This document shows, piece after piece, positions 1 through 12,271 of a DNA stretch of 64,000 nucleotides. The stretch spans positions 91,978,501 to 92,042,500 of the forward strand of contig NC_133024.1 of assembly GCF_048771995.1 (NCBI RefSeq), written 5' to 3'. The notes beneath the pieces were generated by a model. The model did not search any database. It had not been told where the DNA came from and saw only the letters and a list, made by a program, of their open reading frames with translations. Numbering within the stretch: position 1 is the stretch's first letter; each line of letters starts with the position of its first letter. A program made the position numbers and the translations under genes. The DNA is from Taeniopygia guttata. Lineage: Eukaryota > Chordata > Aves > Passeriformes > Estrildidae.

Positions 1-3000
1 CGATGCTGACAGATGTTATTGATTGCAGTTCATATTGTTTATATGTTTCTCTGAAACAGTTAATTTTAGCACAGTGGGACAGAATGCCTTACTACACATG
101 GGACTGTCAGAATGAATGGCTTCACAGAATTTTTAATTACTTTCTGTTTTACTCTCATCAATTAATAAAGGCAGGAGCAGTTTTCCTACTGTCAGAAGAC
201 ACTTTCAGTGTTGTTTGAAGATGATGACTACAAAAAAAGCCAATTAAAATGTATACTTTAGTGAAGAAGGTTCTCTTCATGAGAGTGTAGACTTTTTTTC
301 CCTCTTTATGTTTCCACAGGGAATGAAATCTCTTTAGTGGTGCACTGCATGGGGCATTCCCTTTGTGGTCTGTATGCACTGTAGCTTCTTAGAGATGCAT
401 TCCTGCATCCTCTGCAAGTGAAAACCTGCTGACGTTTTCATTGTGCTACCAAGAAGCTCTAAGCTGACAGTATTGATATTCTCAATTACCTTTACTGTGC
501 TTAGTACATCTATTGTCAGTATGGGGAAACATCTGACTTTTGGGTACTTCTGTGCCACTGCTGCCTCTTCCCAATGATTTTGTGTCTGAGCATCTTGCGA
601 TTTTCAGTATTTGCAGGGTCTAAACTCTCCAGCAAAGTGCCACTGTCCCTGACAGAGAGCTGAAGCACAAGCTCTGACATCCAAAGTGCATGTGTTTGTA
701 AGGATGCTTGTCCTGCTGAATTGCTAGGGTGCTTCCTGCCCCGGTTCTGGCCTAAATCTGGCACTCCTCCAGTCACTGGGAACAGCTTGGGAGCTTTATG
801 AACACAGTTACAGCCACTTGATTAGGATGCCAGAGTACAGCTCACGGTTTGTTTAATTCCTTACCACAGATACAGTGTCCTCTCACATCCCTCAGACCTC
901 TGCTCACACAAGGATTCATGTTGCTACTGATGAGAAGGAGTGCTTGGGTAAGGAAAAACTAGTTTAAAGGTGTAACTGCTGTCATAAATTGGGAGGTAAC
1001 TACTGACACTTGTGACAATCACTAGTACCATGATGGTGTCTACAGAATATAAAAGTAATGTAATAAAATTGCAAATACAAAGTCACCTAGGTTACAAAAC
1101 CTTGTTATAAACTTCCTGGTCTGAGGAAATGCAAATAAATGTCCTGCTTACTGAGTTACCTACAGGCAGTGCAATACAGATAAATGGCAGATGCATTTCA
1201 GTAATGACTTTGTTCATGCATATGATCCCACCAAAGAAGAGTCGAGACAAACACCTTCTAAAGCAAATAAGAAACCAAGAGGGTTAGGTTGCTATGATTA
1301 AGTATGCATTCTCCAGAACAAAGAGACTTTCTGGAGCTCCAGTGGAGTATCATTTAGACTCCTAAGCTCTCTGATGGCAATTTGCAGTAGGGGCTTGGCT
1401 TGTGTTCATAAAAGTGATTAAGTGCAATGGAAGATATCGGCAGTATAGTATAAACCTCTTGTGAATAAGATCCAATAAAGCATTTTAGTCCTACTGTGCT
1501 GACTTAGTTATGAAGTCCAATATTATTCACAGGGTTTAGTCTTCATAAACTGCCTGTCCTTAGTACAAAGGTTCATTAAAGAGGGATAGCATTAACACCC
1601 TGTTTTGCAGCTGATCCACATAAATAAAATGTAAACAAAGTAAAACTAGCCAGAGCTTATTTTTTCAGCGGTATTCTGGTGCTTTTTAATTTTGGAGAAA
1701 ATTGAACTGAACAGAGAGATTACTAAGGTATTTTTTTTAATATGAAATCTATTGAGGTGTTTATTAGGATAAAATAAAGTATATATTCTTTTCTAAAGTT
1801 CAGAACTCTCATCTTTCTTAGTTGTTTTACACTTATATGAAGCATTTTCAATGCTGATAAACACAACAAATCTCAAAATTACTTAAACCAGTTAGGAGTG
1901 TCACAGTGAGGTATAAAAATTCTTTAATTTTTGCAGATGGGGTAGTTGATGAAGATAGGTGTTAAGTGGACTTAAACTAGCCAATGTGTTGGTGATGAAT
2001 TCCATGTTCTCAGGGTTTGGTCCTGTTTTCTTAGTGATAGTAGTATCAATACTGATTGAAAATGTACCAATTCAACAAACTAAACTCTCCAACTCACAAA
2101 AAGGGAATAGTTAAAGAAATTATTTGCAAGTTTCAAGCTGTAGCTCCTCCTACTCCAAACTCTTATTGAAATCTGCTCTCCTCAAAATGGAGTTTGATAG
2201 CTCATACATATATCCTTTCACTTGCTTTGCTGTGACTACTTCACAACCTGTCTGTAGTAGCCAAAGAACTGGTGTTTTAAATATAGCCATGCCTCTTGGT
2301 CTTTGCTGTGTTTACGGATGTAGGTTCCTGCTGGGTTTTAGCCTCATGCACTGTAAGATCTCATGTAAGGATGTAAGGAACAAGCTGTGCTGGGACAGGC
2401 CTTGGGGTCTGAGAAGTTCCCTTCCCTGTCTCTGGCATGGGCCAGTACCTGGTGATGAGGGCAGGGTGTAAGAACCAGCAGAGTGTGATGGATGCTCCTT
2501 AGCTTATGCCTTCTTATGGCAGTGGGCTAAGGTCTAACGGGCCCAAAGCTGCTGGCTGCCTCTTGGTGACTCACAAAAGATTTTCCTTCTGCGAGGCTGC
2601 AAAGTTAGCTTTAAAGATATGTATATTTTTGGCTTTCTACCATCCTGCAACAGCCAAAAGGCCCATAATTTAATTATGTGCCACATGAAAGAAATCCAAA
2701 GAAACCAAAAAAAACCCCTCACTTGTTTGGAAGAAAAAATACATTCTGTATTACAACAATATAACAACTCACACATGAACTCTTCAATCCTTCCTGACAC
2801 TCTTGTCTCCTAAGGCTCCTGTCATACTCTTCTGCTCCCTTCCCAGAATGAGAGGCCACAGACAACTTATTTCCCTGTCATAGAGCAGCCCTTCCACAAC
2901 ATTTACCAGTCCCTGTCTTCATTCTGCCAGCTTTTCCTGGGGTTTGTCTTCATTTTTCAGAAAGATGGCTTGGAATTGCATGGAACTTCCACAATGCAGT

Positions 3001-4934
3001 GAAGTCATGGATTTATGCTATTGAGTATCGAGGACATAGGGATTTTTCATAGCTGGAGGTTAATATTCCAGTGCATATTTACCTGATGACACATCTGTAA
3101 CCTCTTTCTTTTCACTCATTGCCATCCGTCTGCTGTAACGCTTTCTTATGTGGCATTTTTTTTTTTTCTCATGTCAAATATTGTGGACAAGGAATCAAAG
3201 ACACAGCTGGCTGGATCTGGCCCCAGTAGGGTTCATTTGATAGTCTGTGTTGACATTTCCTAAAGGAGGACAAACTGCTCTTGCTGCTGACCCTGGTCAA
3301 AGATTTCTGGTAAAATAACATTTACTCAGCTGAGATGGCAATTCACCCTATTTTTTGCCTTCCAACAGGATGGAGTTTTTCTCTCCTATGCCCTCAAACA
3401 CAAAGTCAAAGCAGTGACTTATGAAGGACAACCAAGGGAACAGAGACTTCGGGCTACCTGGTCCTGATATTACAAAGTCTGCCCTGCTCTGAGTAGAGGC
3501 AATCCATGCAAGGAAGCTGCATGTGAAGTAGTTTTATCCAATGCAGTCACAGGTGCACAGAATTCATATGGCTCCCAGTTTTTTGGGAAACCTGGCAGAA
3601 CTGGGATCATTAACTGTGTGTTTTTGGTGGTTTTTTTTTTTTTTTTTACCATATCTCATTGTCTGGCATTGTTTGACGGTACTGTGTTTCTAAACATGGG
3701 TCTGTGAAATCTCTGAGTCTCACAATGTTACCAGTTTTGGTAGGAGTTTTTTCTTTTTCTCCTGGATCTTTGCAGTGTATCAAGAAGCATGAAATACTGA
3801 AAAGGCAGAAAGAAATATGCCATTGCAGATCCCACTATTGCATTAATTCTCTGAAAAAGTGCTCTAATTAAACTGTATAGTTCTTAATTATATTTACTGA
3901 TATTTTCTGATGCATACTTGATTATTCTAAAGGCTTCAATAATATGAGTAGAGTATTCTGTGACTAAGGAATCAAGAGGTGAAATATATAAGAGAAAACA
4001 CAAAAGCTGCCAAAAGAACTGAACAAATAACTTTTTTTCTTTATTGTGATTTACAAAGCAAGTGTATGAGTTGCTTTAGTACAAAAGCTGAGCAACTTCA
4101 TTCAGCATTTTTGATGTGTTCAGACTAATATGCTATTCTACTCTACAAAGTTTATGTGATTCCAGAAGGAGATTAAATTCTCAGTTAATTAATGTAGGTG
4201 AACATGAATAACATTTTTTTCCTGCACTGAGTGAAGTTGCTAAAAATAGGTGTCTCTGCAGGTTGAAGCAAAATAGTCAGTGCCTGAAAAAACAGACTAA
4301 GGGTGAAAATGCAGCCAGGAGCTAAATCTCTCTGTAGGGTGCTTCTGGAACTTCTACCATTCTTATTTCTTCCCTGATAGAGCTTCGAACTTCTTAGCAA
4401 TTTTTAGCTCTCAATGTAAGTAGCATAAAGCTATTAATGTATACTCTGATAAGAGGACCAAAACAAGCCAGGGAAATAACACAGCATGCCTTCTAGAGTG
4501 CCGAGTAGGTGCAACCTTCATGTGCTGGATTTATCAGAATTCAGTGAGGCATTTAACAACAACACGTTCCTGCTCTTTGTCTCTCTTATGTGCATGTTCT
4601 CATACACAAATACCTACAAAAAACTCCTCAAAGTTTCCACTGATCAGCCAATGCTTGTGAGAGTGAAATATCTCTTGGTAGTATTTTCAGGGGGCAGCTT
4701 ACCGTGGCCTTCTCCACAGAATAGGATAGATCAGCTCTACAGTTAGTGAAACCTTGATTTGTTGTTTTATTTAAATTTACATCTGTGTTATTACATCACA
4801 TTACTCTGTTGAAAAAAAAAAAGGAGAAAAAAAAGAACAGAGGAAGAAGGAGGAGAATAATATATTCAAAGGAAGAAAACTGCAGTCCTTTCCCCCATAC
4901 CATTTACATTTGTTCCTTTTACTGATCTTATGTG
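1..4934. other. Non-coding AT-rich block, no gene recognised
   Basis: No frame longer than 115 codons is open here and none reads like a known protein. The block holds homopolymer T runs at 3156-3167 and 3631-3647, a 12-bp palindrome CTGGAGCTCCAG at 1331-1342, and a purine-rich stretch at 4811-4858. The segment at about 2380-2480 is richer in G+C than its surroundings but matches no repeat I know. No promoter or RNA gene could be supported. Confidence 0.7.
4811..4858 (+). repeat. Homopurine (A/G) tract
   Basis: Apart from a single C at 4838, this 48-base stretch is made only of A and G, beginning with an A11 run and ending with GGAAGAAGGAGGAGAA. Such mirror-like purine runs can form triplexes, but they are common in vertebrate intergenic DNA. 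It lies about 80 bases upstream of the CR1 fragment and is not part of it. Confidence 0.7.
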
Positions 4935-4935
4935 A

Positions 4936-5702
4936 CCAGATTCTGGATCCTGCATTTGGGTCACATTGATCCCATGCATCCTTAGGGAAAAGTGGCTGGA
5001 AAGCTGTCTGGCAGAAAAGGACCTGGGGCTGGACATGAGCTGGCATTGTGGCCAAGAAGGTCAGGTGGCCGAGCAAGTCAGGTGGCCAAGAAGGCCAGTG
5101 GCATCCTGGCCTGTATCAGCAACAGTGTGGCCAGCAGGAGCAGGGCAGTGATTGTCCCTCTGTACTCAGCACCAATGAGGCCACACCTCAAATCCTGTGT
5201 TCAGTTCTGGGCCTCCACTGCAATAAAGACACTGAGGGGCTGGAGCCTGTCCAGAGAAGGGCAACAGAGCTGGGGAAGGGTCTGGAGCACAAGTCCTGTG
5301 AGGAGCAACAGAGGGAAGTGGGGTTGCTTAGTCTGGACAAAAGACGGCTCAGAGGAGACCATATCACTAGTCCCTGAAAGGAGGCTGTAGCAATGTGAAG
5401 ATTGGTCTTTTCTCACACGAAAGAAGCAATTGAGGGAAAAAAGAAATGGCCTCAAGTTGCACCCGGGGAGGTTTAGATGAGATATTAGATTTTTTTTCTC
5501 TCTGGAAGGTTTGTCAAAACCTCTGGAACATGCTGCCCAGAGAAAAGGCAGAGTTATCATTCCTGGAGTTATTTAAAAGTCATGTAGGCACAGTACTTGG
5601 GGATATGGATTACTGGGGCCTAGGCAGTACTGGGTTAGTGGCTGGACTTGATCTTAAAGTTCTTTTCCAACCTAAATGATTCTATCATTCTGTGATTCCA
5701 TA
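4936..5702 (+). mobile_element. CR1 LINE, 5'-truncated, ORF2 C-terminal part plus 3' end
   Basis: This is the longest retrotransposon fragment in the window. The + strand carries the CR1 3' region: a diverged start resembling GGGTCCTGCACTTGGG, then the block encoding the end of ORF2 after the reverse transcriptase domain. Peptide remnants in two frames include [52 protein letters not shown] and LDKRRLRGD, all typical of CR1 ORF2. It ends with CCTAAATGATTCTATCATTCTGTGATTCC, the degenerate octamer repeats that close CR1 elements. Frameshifts between about 5040 and 5400 and stop codons show that it is dead. The segment at 5050-5098 has a local duplication not in the usual CR1 sequence, and the part just before it looks shortened. 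The left boundary is approximate; only about 0.77 kb of a roughly 4.5-kb parent is present, as is usual for 5'-truncated LINE insertions. Confidence 0.95.
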
Positions 5703-6552
5703 GTCTGGATTGTGACAAGAGTTTTTCTACTTTTCCTTCTGCCAGTGTTGCACTGATCCAAATATTCCTCAATATCTCTTTCATTCAGCATATTTCCTTA
5801 GAGTTTTGATTCCTTTCCTTGGGCTTTGGCTGCTGTGTATGTTTTCAGAGCCAAGAGATGAATTCCTTTGAATGTCCTCCTTCTAAACCAGAAGAGTTTA
5901 TACAGCCTTTGATGAGGAAACCTGGAATGACAGTAATTGTACTGAAGCTTGCTGTGTGTTCACCTCCAGACAGAAGGCATTAATACAGCTGATCTCCTGT
6001 TTTAAGCAAGGTAACAGCCATAAACCCACCTGTGGCAGCAATATCTGACAGATACACCTCTACCCGGAAAAGTAAAAAAAAAAATGAGCATCCTCACAAT
6101 GATCCTGGCTGGACTTGCTCTGACCGCAGGCCTGAGGTGAACTCTTCCACTGTTACATTTGCTACTACCTTGCTTCAGGGTAATTACAAGGTATATCCCT
6201 TTCTAGCTGGCAGGGAATTGTAAATTGGAAATGGGTAAAATCTCTCAAACCTGACTATCATGTGTGATGACCCTGTTGGTAGGGTTCAGCCCCATCTTTG
6301 CTGGGACAGGGAGACTGTTGTATTTGTATGCAGAATGTGCACGGGCTGTGCATGACAGGCTTCATGCAGAACAGTTTAACCAGACATCTAATCTCGCCTG
6401 GAGGGAAGAATGATTTTACAGAGTGTGTATTCATTCTTTTATTCACTTAGCTCTCTGTTTCTGCACTACTGGGTAGGAATAATTCTTTATATTCTATTCT
6501 TTGAGTAACACTAGAAATCGTGTCACTCAATTTTATCATGTCCCTTGTTACT

Positions 6553-6630
6553 CATTAGAAATTTCAAAACCAGAGATGCAACATTAACATGTAAACATTA
6601 GAAATTTCAAAGCCAGACTGCAACTTGTAA
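6553..6630 (+). repeat. Tandem duplication, about 40-bp unit, two copies
   Basis: Two adjacent copies begin with CATTAGAAATTTCAAA (6553-6595 and 6596-6630) and share the later words CCAGA and TGCAAC. The second copy is shorter and diverged, so the duplication is not very recent. Confidence 0.85.
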
Positions 6631-6735
6631 CAATTTGGATATGTATGTGTAGATAGGTCACTGAACATGCACTACATTGTAGAAGGTAATTTTAAATTTG
6701 TATTCTGTTTATCAATGATATCTTAGACTTTTAAG

Positions 6736-6770
6736 TTTTTTTTGTTTTTGTTTTTGTTTTTTTTTTTTTT
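6736..6770 (+). repeat. T-rich homopolymer tract with G interruptions
   Basis: Runs of T5-T14 are separated by single G residues. This is simple-sequence DNA; no adjoining retroposed sequence was recognised on the opposite strand. Confidence 0.85.
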
Positions 6771-8282
6771 GATTGGGAATTATGACAAGTTATAATTCCA
6801 AAAAAGAAGTAGCACTAACACTTCTCACATATGATGCCTGATGTCACCTCAGTAGTGATAATAGGTCTCCAGGTGTAGGTCTTCAGACTAGTGGTGGCCT
6901 AAGCAAGAGAAGTGGGTATATTCTTTTTTCCACTATGTATTCTGGAGTAGCCCTTTTGGCTTGGGAAGGCTTGGCCAGAGTAGCCCTTTAGGAAGGTCGA
7001 TCAGCTTCATAACATGTAGGGATGCCCCATGGTGGCATAATTCTCTCTTCTGTCTACAAACTCTAACTGCAATCTCTGCCTCCAAATCCAAACTTTCCCA
7101 GCATTTGTGAAGCTGGGATAAGGCTTGGCGTTTGTTTCTGTTTGAGACTTTGGAGTTTTTTCCTCCTTTCATTTGGACTCTGCTGACCCCATCGGTTGAA
7201 AGTTGACACCTTGAACATGAAAGCCTTAAAATTCTAATTAAACTGGCTAGCAAAGGAATGTGAAAAATCTCAGCAAGACTGTGAGGCAGAGATTGATAAA
7301 ACATGGATTTAGTTTTTAATTTAAAAGGCAGGTTCTGGTAGGATTAAAAACTGAACCAAGTTCATGCTCCCTCAGACTTTGTGCTTCCACTTCCTTTAGT
7401 TGCAAGGGCCAAGATAACTGAGCAGGAGAAAGGAAGCTTTGTGCAATCCTCATTTAGGTGAGCACAAACCTGTTCCTACTTATTTGCTCAGCATCACGTC
7501 GTGGCTTGCTTGCAATTACTTGACCATCCCAGAGACCAGGCAGGACCATTTCTTTTTTTTTATCTGATGGAGGCAGTCATAAAAACAATTCCTCTCACCC
7601 AAACCAGGAATTGCTTTGTTGCACATCATGGCTCAAGGCAGACCCACCCTACTTCCTGCCGTAGACCAGCTTGGCTACATTGCTAAACCCTACACAGATT
7701 AATTACAGATTAAAATCCTGAATGTTTTAGTGAGCCACTAAAGCAGGGTTTCAAGATGCAACCTTGCTTCCCTGTGGGAGACAATGGGGTGAGGAAGGGC
7801 TCACTTGCTCTCCCCTTTCCTGCTCCAAGGCTCTCACTTCTTGGGATTGCAAAAAGCAGGCAGAAGCACCTACCCTCAAGCCTTCCAGAGCCTCCTGCCT
7901 TGTACACCACCCTGGCAGAAGGGAGGCTGTGGGCAACTCTCATTCTGAGAGGTAACTGTCAAATGAATTGTTTCATCTGTTTTGTTGGGTAGCCTTAGTG
8001 AGCAGGGTTATGGTATAAGTAAAAGCTCTCTGCCCCAGAACTACCATTTTCAAAACACACTTCAGTGTTTCATGTGAAATGTTTCAGATTTCCATGTGAC
8101 ACACATGAAAGTTATCTCTGAATTCATTACTTTTTTCACTTACCAAAGCCACTAAATCTGCTTAGTTTACATGAAAAGTGTAGCCCTCAAAATCCCCTTA
8201 GATTAAATCCTCTTGACATGTGATGTTGTGATTCCCTCAAGAACTTCCAGAAGGCATTTGACATGCCAGCAACCAGTCCAGA

Positions 8283-8389
8283 TCATAGAATCATAGAGTG
8301 GTCTGGGTTGGAAGGGCCTTAAAGATGATCTGGTTCCAAGGCTTTCCTGTGGGCAGGGACATCTTCCACTAGACCAGGTTTCTCAGAGT
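8283..8389 (-). mobile_element. CR1 LINE 3' tail, severely 5'-truncated
   Basis: The + strand starts with TCATAGAATCATAGAGTGG, the antisense of the terminal octamers of CR1, followed by GGGTTGGAAGGGCCTTAAAG and a degraded GGGCAGGGACATCTTCCACTAG block. The element therefore lies on the minus strand. Only about 105 bases of the 3' end remain, with no coding sequence. The end near 8389 falls after TTTCTCAGAG, where similarity to CR1 stops. Confidence 0.93.
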
Positions 8390-9807
8390 AGCATCATATA
8401 TTTTGGACTAGCATCAGTGAATAACTAATGAATAATATTATTGTGTCATCTGATATGTGATAGCCATCTGCCACCAAACTGCATTTCCCTCCCTTTTTTC
8501 TTTTCTTTTTTATCTTTTGTAAACATGACTTGGGCAAGGAAAAGCTGCATTTTGTTCAAGACTGTAATCTTTGGACCCTGAATTAAGGCAGTTGCTGATT
8601 CCCCATGAGAAGCCCTGGCTGGCTGGTGCTTTTGGTCTGCTGAACAGTTTGAAACCCCAGGTCAGTGCTTGGTTCTAACACCATTGCATTTAATCTCTGT
8701 TTTCAGAGCATGCTAGTGCTAAGGGCACAGCATTTGTCTCTGCTGACTACAGTTAATAGAGACTCAGCACAGAAGTCTTATGTGCTGCAAATTGCTCTAG
8801 CCCTCCTATCTGATGCTATACATTACACTCCTTAGTCTCAAAAGTGGCTTGAGACCTTCCAGAAAATTGCATTTTATCTGACTTATCTCCACAGATTCAC
8901 ATTCCACTCTGGCTCTGATTTATTTGCTACAGGACATCAGCAAATCTAAAAGTGTCTAGCCATGTCTTCATGACAAAATTGTACAGGGTGGGCAAACAAA
9001 GTGTTTGGCATGACTGGGGATTCAGGAAGAGACTCTGGACTTTAGGAGCCGAAGGGAGAGACTAATAAACAAGAAGGCATCTGAGACTGTAGCCATGAAG
9101 CTGCTTCTCTGGGAGAAGGGAAGACCTGGGTTCTTACTGCTGCTCCTGATGCCTTCTAGCTGATGACATTTAATTAAGAAACACACAAGCAGCGCAGGGA
9201 AAGGCAGTAGTGCCTTTGCTTTCTTAATTGGCCCTTCCCTTCTCTTTGCTGGATACCCAAGCTTAGACTAGCTGGATGGAAAACAACTGTCCCCTTGCCC
9301 TGCCTCCATGGGACTGGGTCAGCTGTGGGATACAGGGCAGTGCTAGAAATAAGATGCAGTCAATTCCAGATCCCAGTTTAAGAGGTTTAGATCCCATCCC
9401 AGACCTGGCTCAAGTGTGAAGGTGACTCAGAGCATCTCTAAGTGAGGCAAGGAGGTCAGTGGTAGTGAGTAAGGAGCATGTCTGGAGGCTTAGTGGGGCT
9501 CCTGAAAACAAGTTTTGATGTACTTGTTTGGTCCTGCCACAGTGCACATCAAAATCCTGTTTCCCTGATGAGATGGCTCCCATATGGGTTTACTTCACTT
9601 GAATGCAGACTGGTGGCATTGTGAAGTGGCTATTATTCAGCTGAAAGGTCAAGGCACAGTCGAGGCATCCTACATCTGGGAGCACAGAGGCTCCTCTGTC
9701 TGTGTCTGGACCATAAGAATAAGCTTAATAAAGCTGTCTGGGCAATGAAGCTGCTCATTTACCTTGGAGGAAGACTATATGCCTTCATCAGCTGTGGGAA
9801 GTAACAA
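8390..9807. other. Non-coding block, no gene recognised
   Basis: It contains a 28-base pyrimidine run at 8484-8511. Otherwise it is unremarkable intergenic-type sequence. No open frame of 60 codons or more starts here and no repeat family was recognised. Confidence 0.6.
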
Positions 9808-10045
9808 AATCATAGAAGAGTTTAGGTTGGAAGGGACCTTTAAGGACTATCTAGTCTAAGCCCCCTGCAATGAGCTGGAGCATCTTCGACTGGATCGGGT
9901 TGCTCAGAGCACCATCCAGCCTGACCTTGAATGTTTCCAGGAACGGAGCATGGGAAGCCTGTTCCAGTCTTTTACCACCCTCACTGTAAAAAAGTGTTTG
10001 CCTAGAAGGAGTGTGTTTAAGCAGGACGGAGGAATTTGTGCCATT
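9808..10045 (-). mobile_element. CR1 LINE 3' end with ORF2 C-terminal remnant
   Basis: On the + strand it opens with AATCATAGAAGAGTTTAGG and GGTTGGAAGGGACCTTTAAG, the antisense CR1 tail. Read on the minus strand, two frames give CR1 ORF2 C-terminal pieces: FFTVRVVKDWNRLP and then, after a frame change, LETFKVRLDGALSN. These correspond to the conserved HWNRLP...FKxRLDGALSN end of ORF2. The frame break means it is inactive. Beyond about 10045 the similarity fades, so the 5' truncation point is approximate. The divergence pattern (octamers decayed, frames broken) suggests an older insertion. Confidence 0.93.
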
Positions 10046-10608
10046 ATCTTCCTGCATTTCATGACACTTTTATTTCCTAGGGGCAGGCACCCTACAGAAC
10101 AGGAGACAGCTGTGTAAGCAACTGAAATCCCATCTTTCTGCAGCAAGAAAGAGAGAGGTTTCCTACTCTCAGGAAATACCAGCATTTGTTTTTCTGCATT
10201 ATTTTGGTATTAGTGTCTAGAAAGCAGGGACTTATTGTGGAATTGCAGCAGGCTTTTAGTCTGGGTTTTCTCTTTCCTGCTGGAAGTCAGCCTCATCTTT
10301 GCCTATTCTGCCTTGGATCTCACTTTCTTGGGCTACAATATGGCCCAGATTTCCATTCCCAAAGAAGGATCAATGTGCTCTCAGTCCTGTTAAAACACCT
10401 GGGCATCCAGGAAGGGAATAGCTCAATCTGCTCCAGTGCTGAAGAGCACACCTTGTGCAATAACCCATACCACCTACTGCTTTCATTTAGTACTCTGACC
10501 TGCTAATTGTCATCATGACCCAATTCTTCCCTCCTACATCCTTCACTGACCTGATTAAATCTGATTAGCAGTGACATTCTGAGGCACATGGTGGACTGTT
10601 TGGAACAG

Positions 10609-10660
10609 TTTAGAAAGAGGTAGAGGAAATTCTGTTTAGAAAGAGGCAGAGAAAATTCTT
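10609..10660 (+). repeat. Tandem duplication, 26-bp unit, two copies
   Basis: TTTAGAAAGAGG(T/C)AGAG opens both copies (10609-10634 and 10635-10660), and both end near AAATTCT. Only a few differences separate them, pointing to slippage or a small segmental duplication. Confidence 0.9.
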
Positions 10661-12192
10661 GCTCTTGAAGTCTGGCTTGGGATGTTTGGTGTCCTGAGCA
10701 GTGGCTCAGCAGACCTTTCAAATAACCATCTGATGTAAGATCTATTGAGCCAGGTCACCAGGGCATTGTAAAATCAGGTCTAATGCCAGTTGAGACTTCT
10801 ACCAGTCGACATGTTAGGCCTGCAAGTACTCATTCCTTGTCCTTTCATTTAAAAAGCAGTCAGTGCCTCTGGCCATTGCAAAGTTGATCACCACAAACCA
10901 GTATCTCCAACAACTCTTGTTATCAGATGAGTTTGTAGTCAATGGTCTTGATGATCCTGATTCTGCCTCTCCACTATGTGTATGTATATTTAAACTGTGA
11001 ATTAAATATACATGCATTAAATTATCTTAATACTTAGTGAAAAAAAAAATTCTTCCTGTCAAAACTCTAACCACTGCTCTTTTTAGGGGTGCATGAATGA
11101 CATGCAGAGAGATAAGTGCATGTACTAGGGAGGAGGCAGAGACCCTGACCTACTTATAAGGGAAGGAAAGGGAAATAGATCTGAGTGCTAATCTCTGAGA
11201 AGGACTCAAAGTCCCATTGTTCCACCTTACAACCAGCACCAAGAAGCTGGTGGTTAACAATGAGAGTTTGACTCTCTCTTTGGTGCTCCTCAGAAGCACT
11301 TGCTGATCGTTCCTTGGCTGGAAAGTTTAAGATCCTGGTGTCTGCTATCCAAAGAGCAGGTGAAGCAATGCCTGAGTGGGGAGCACAGTCAGGTTGTGGA
11401 GCTGCCAAGGGGTGCCCCTGTTCATGTCCCAAAGGCTTCAGCCTAAGGCATTTCCCTAGGAAAGGAAGGATGTGAATGGATGCCTCCTACTTCAAAGTAC
11501 ATCAAAGTAACTTCAGTACCGTGCCTGCAACTTATTTAGGCACTTAAAAAAATCCAGTTAGGTAATTTAAGTAGTCAGAATTTCTAACTGCTAATCTGGA
11601 GCAAGGTTGTTGTACAGGTATTACAACAAAGATCAAAATCCCTCTTTTTTCAAAATCCCTCCAAGTTTTTCTCTTGCATCTATGCATGTTCAGACTCCAG
11701 AGAAAACTCAAGCTGAACTCACCCCAATTATCTGCTCTTTGAAGCATTTTTGAAACAGTGTTAAAGTTATATCATAGTCCCTTTACAGTCTATGGCAAGA
11801 AAAAGCATCAATAAATTAAATTTGCTTCATATATTTTTTTCTAAGAGACATCACAATGCTATTATTATCTTCAAAAAGTATAACTTGTCTGAAAAATGTG
11901 TGATCTTTTTCTTTGAATTTCAGTTAAAAACAGTGTTTAGACAAAAAGCTCAATCTCATTTAGCAACCATCTCTCCCAAGTTTAAAACTTGATGTTAATG
12001 CTCATTGCACAAATTAAGTATTTTAGGATCATCTTTATCATAATATTTTTTCTGTAATAGTGATAAAATATAACTGGTACAATTCAGTTACCTGTGGTAT
12101 CAAGGTCAGTATATTTAATACAAGGGTTTTGGTTTTTCTTAAGAGCAGGGCATTGTAGTCCTATGAAATTCCTTGAAAATAAATATCCAGAC

Positions 12193-12271
12193 CTTTTTTA
12201 TTTTTTTTCCTGATTTGCTTTGTTTTGTTTTGGTTTTTTTTTGGTGGCTTTTTTTTTTTTTTTTTTTTTTT
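12193..12271 (+). repeat. T-rich low-complexity tract including T23
   Basis: Nearly continuous T with scattered G, A and C, ending in an uninterrupted T23 run at 12249-12271. It might be the antisense poly(A) of a retroposon, but no retroposed body or flanking target-site duplication could be seen. Confidence 0.85.

Larger units (their letters stand above)
5703..8282. other. Non-coding block between CR1 copies
   Basis: Nothing gene-like was recognised. It holds a tandem duplication at 6553-6630, a T/G-rich run at 6736-6770 and, directly after it, an 8-bp inverted repeat GGAATTAT (6776-6783) facing ATAATTCC (6792-6799). Two overlapping open frames of 60-80 codons at about 7.7-8.0 kb on both strands are uninformative and have low-complexity content. 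Confidence 0.65.

Noticed and set aside
4966..5390. Overlapping open frames of 61-132 codons as possible host genes
   Set aside because: They are fragments of CR1 ORF2 in shifted frames, already explained by the LINE copy.
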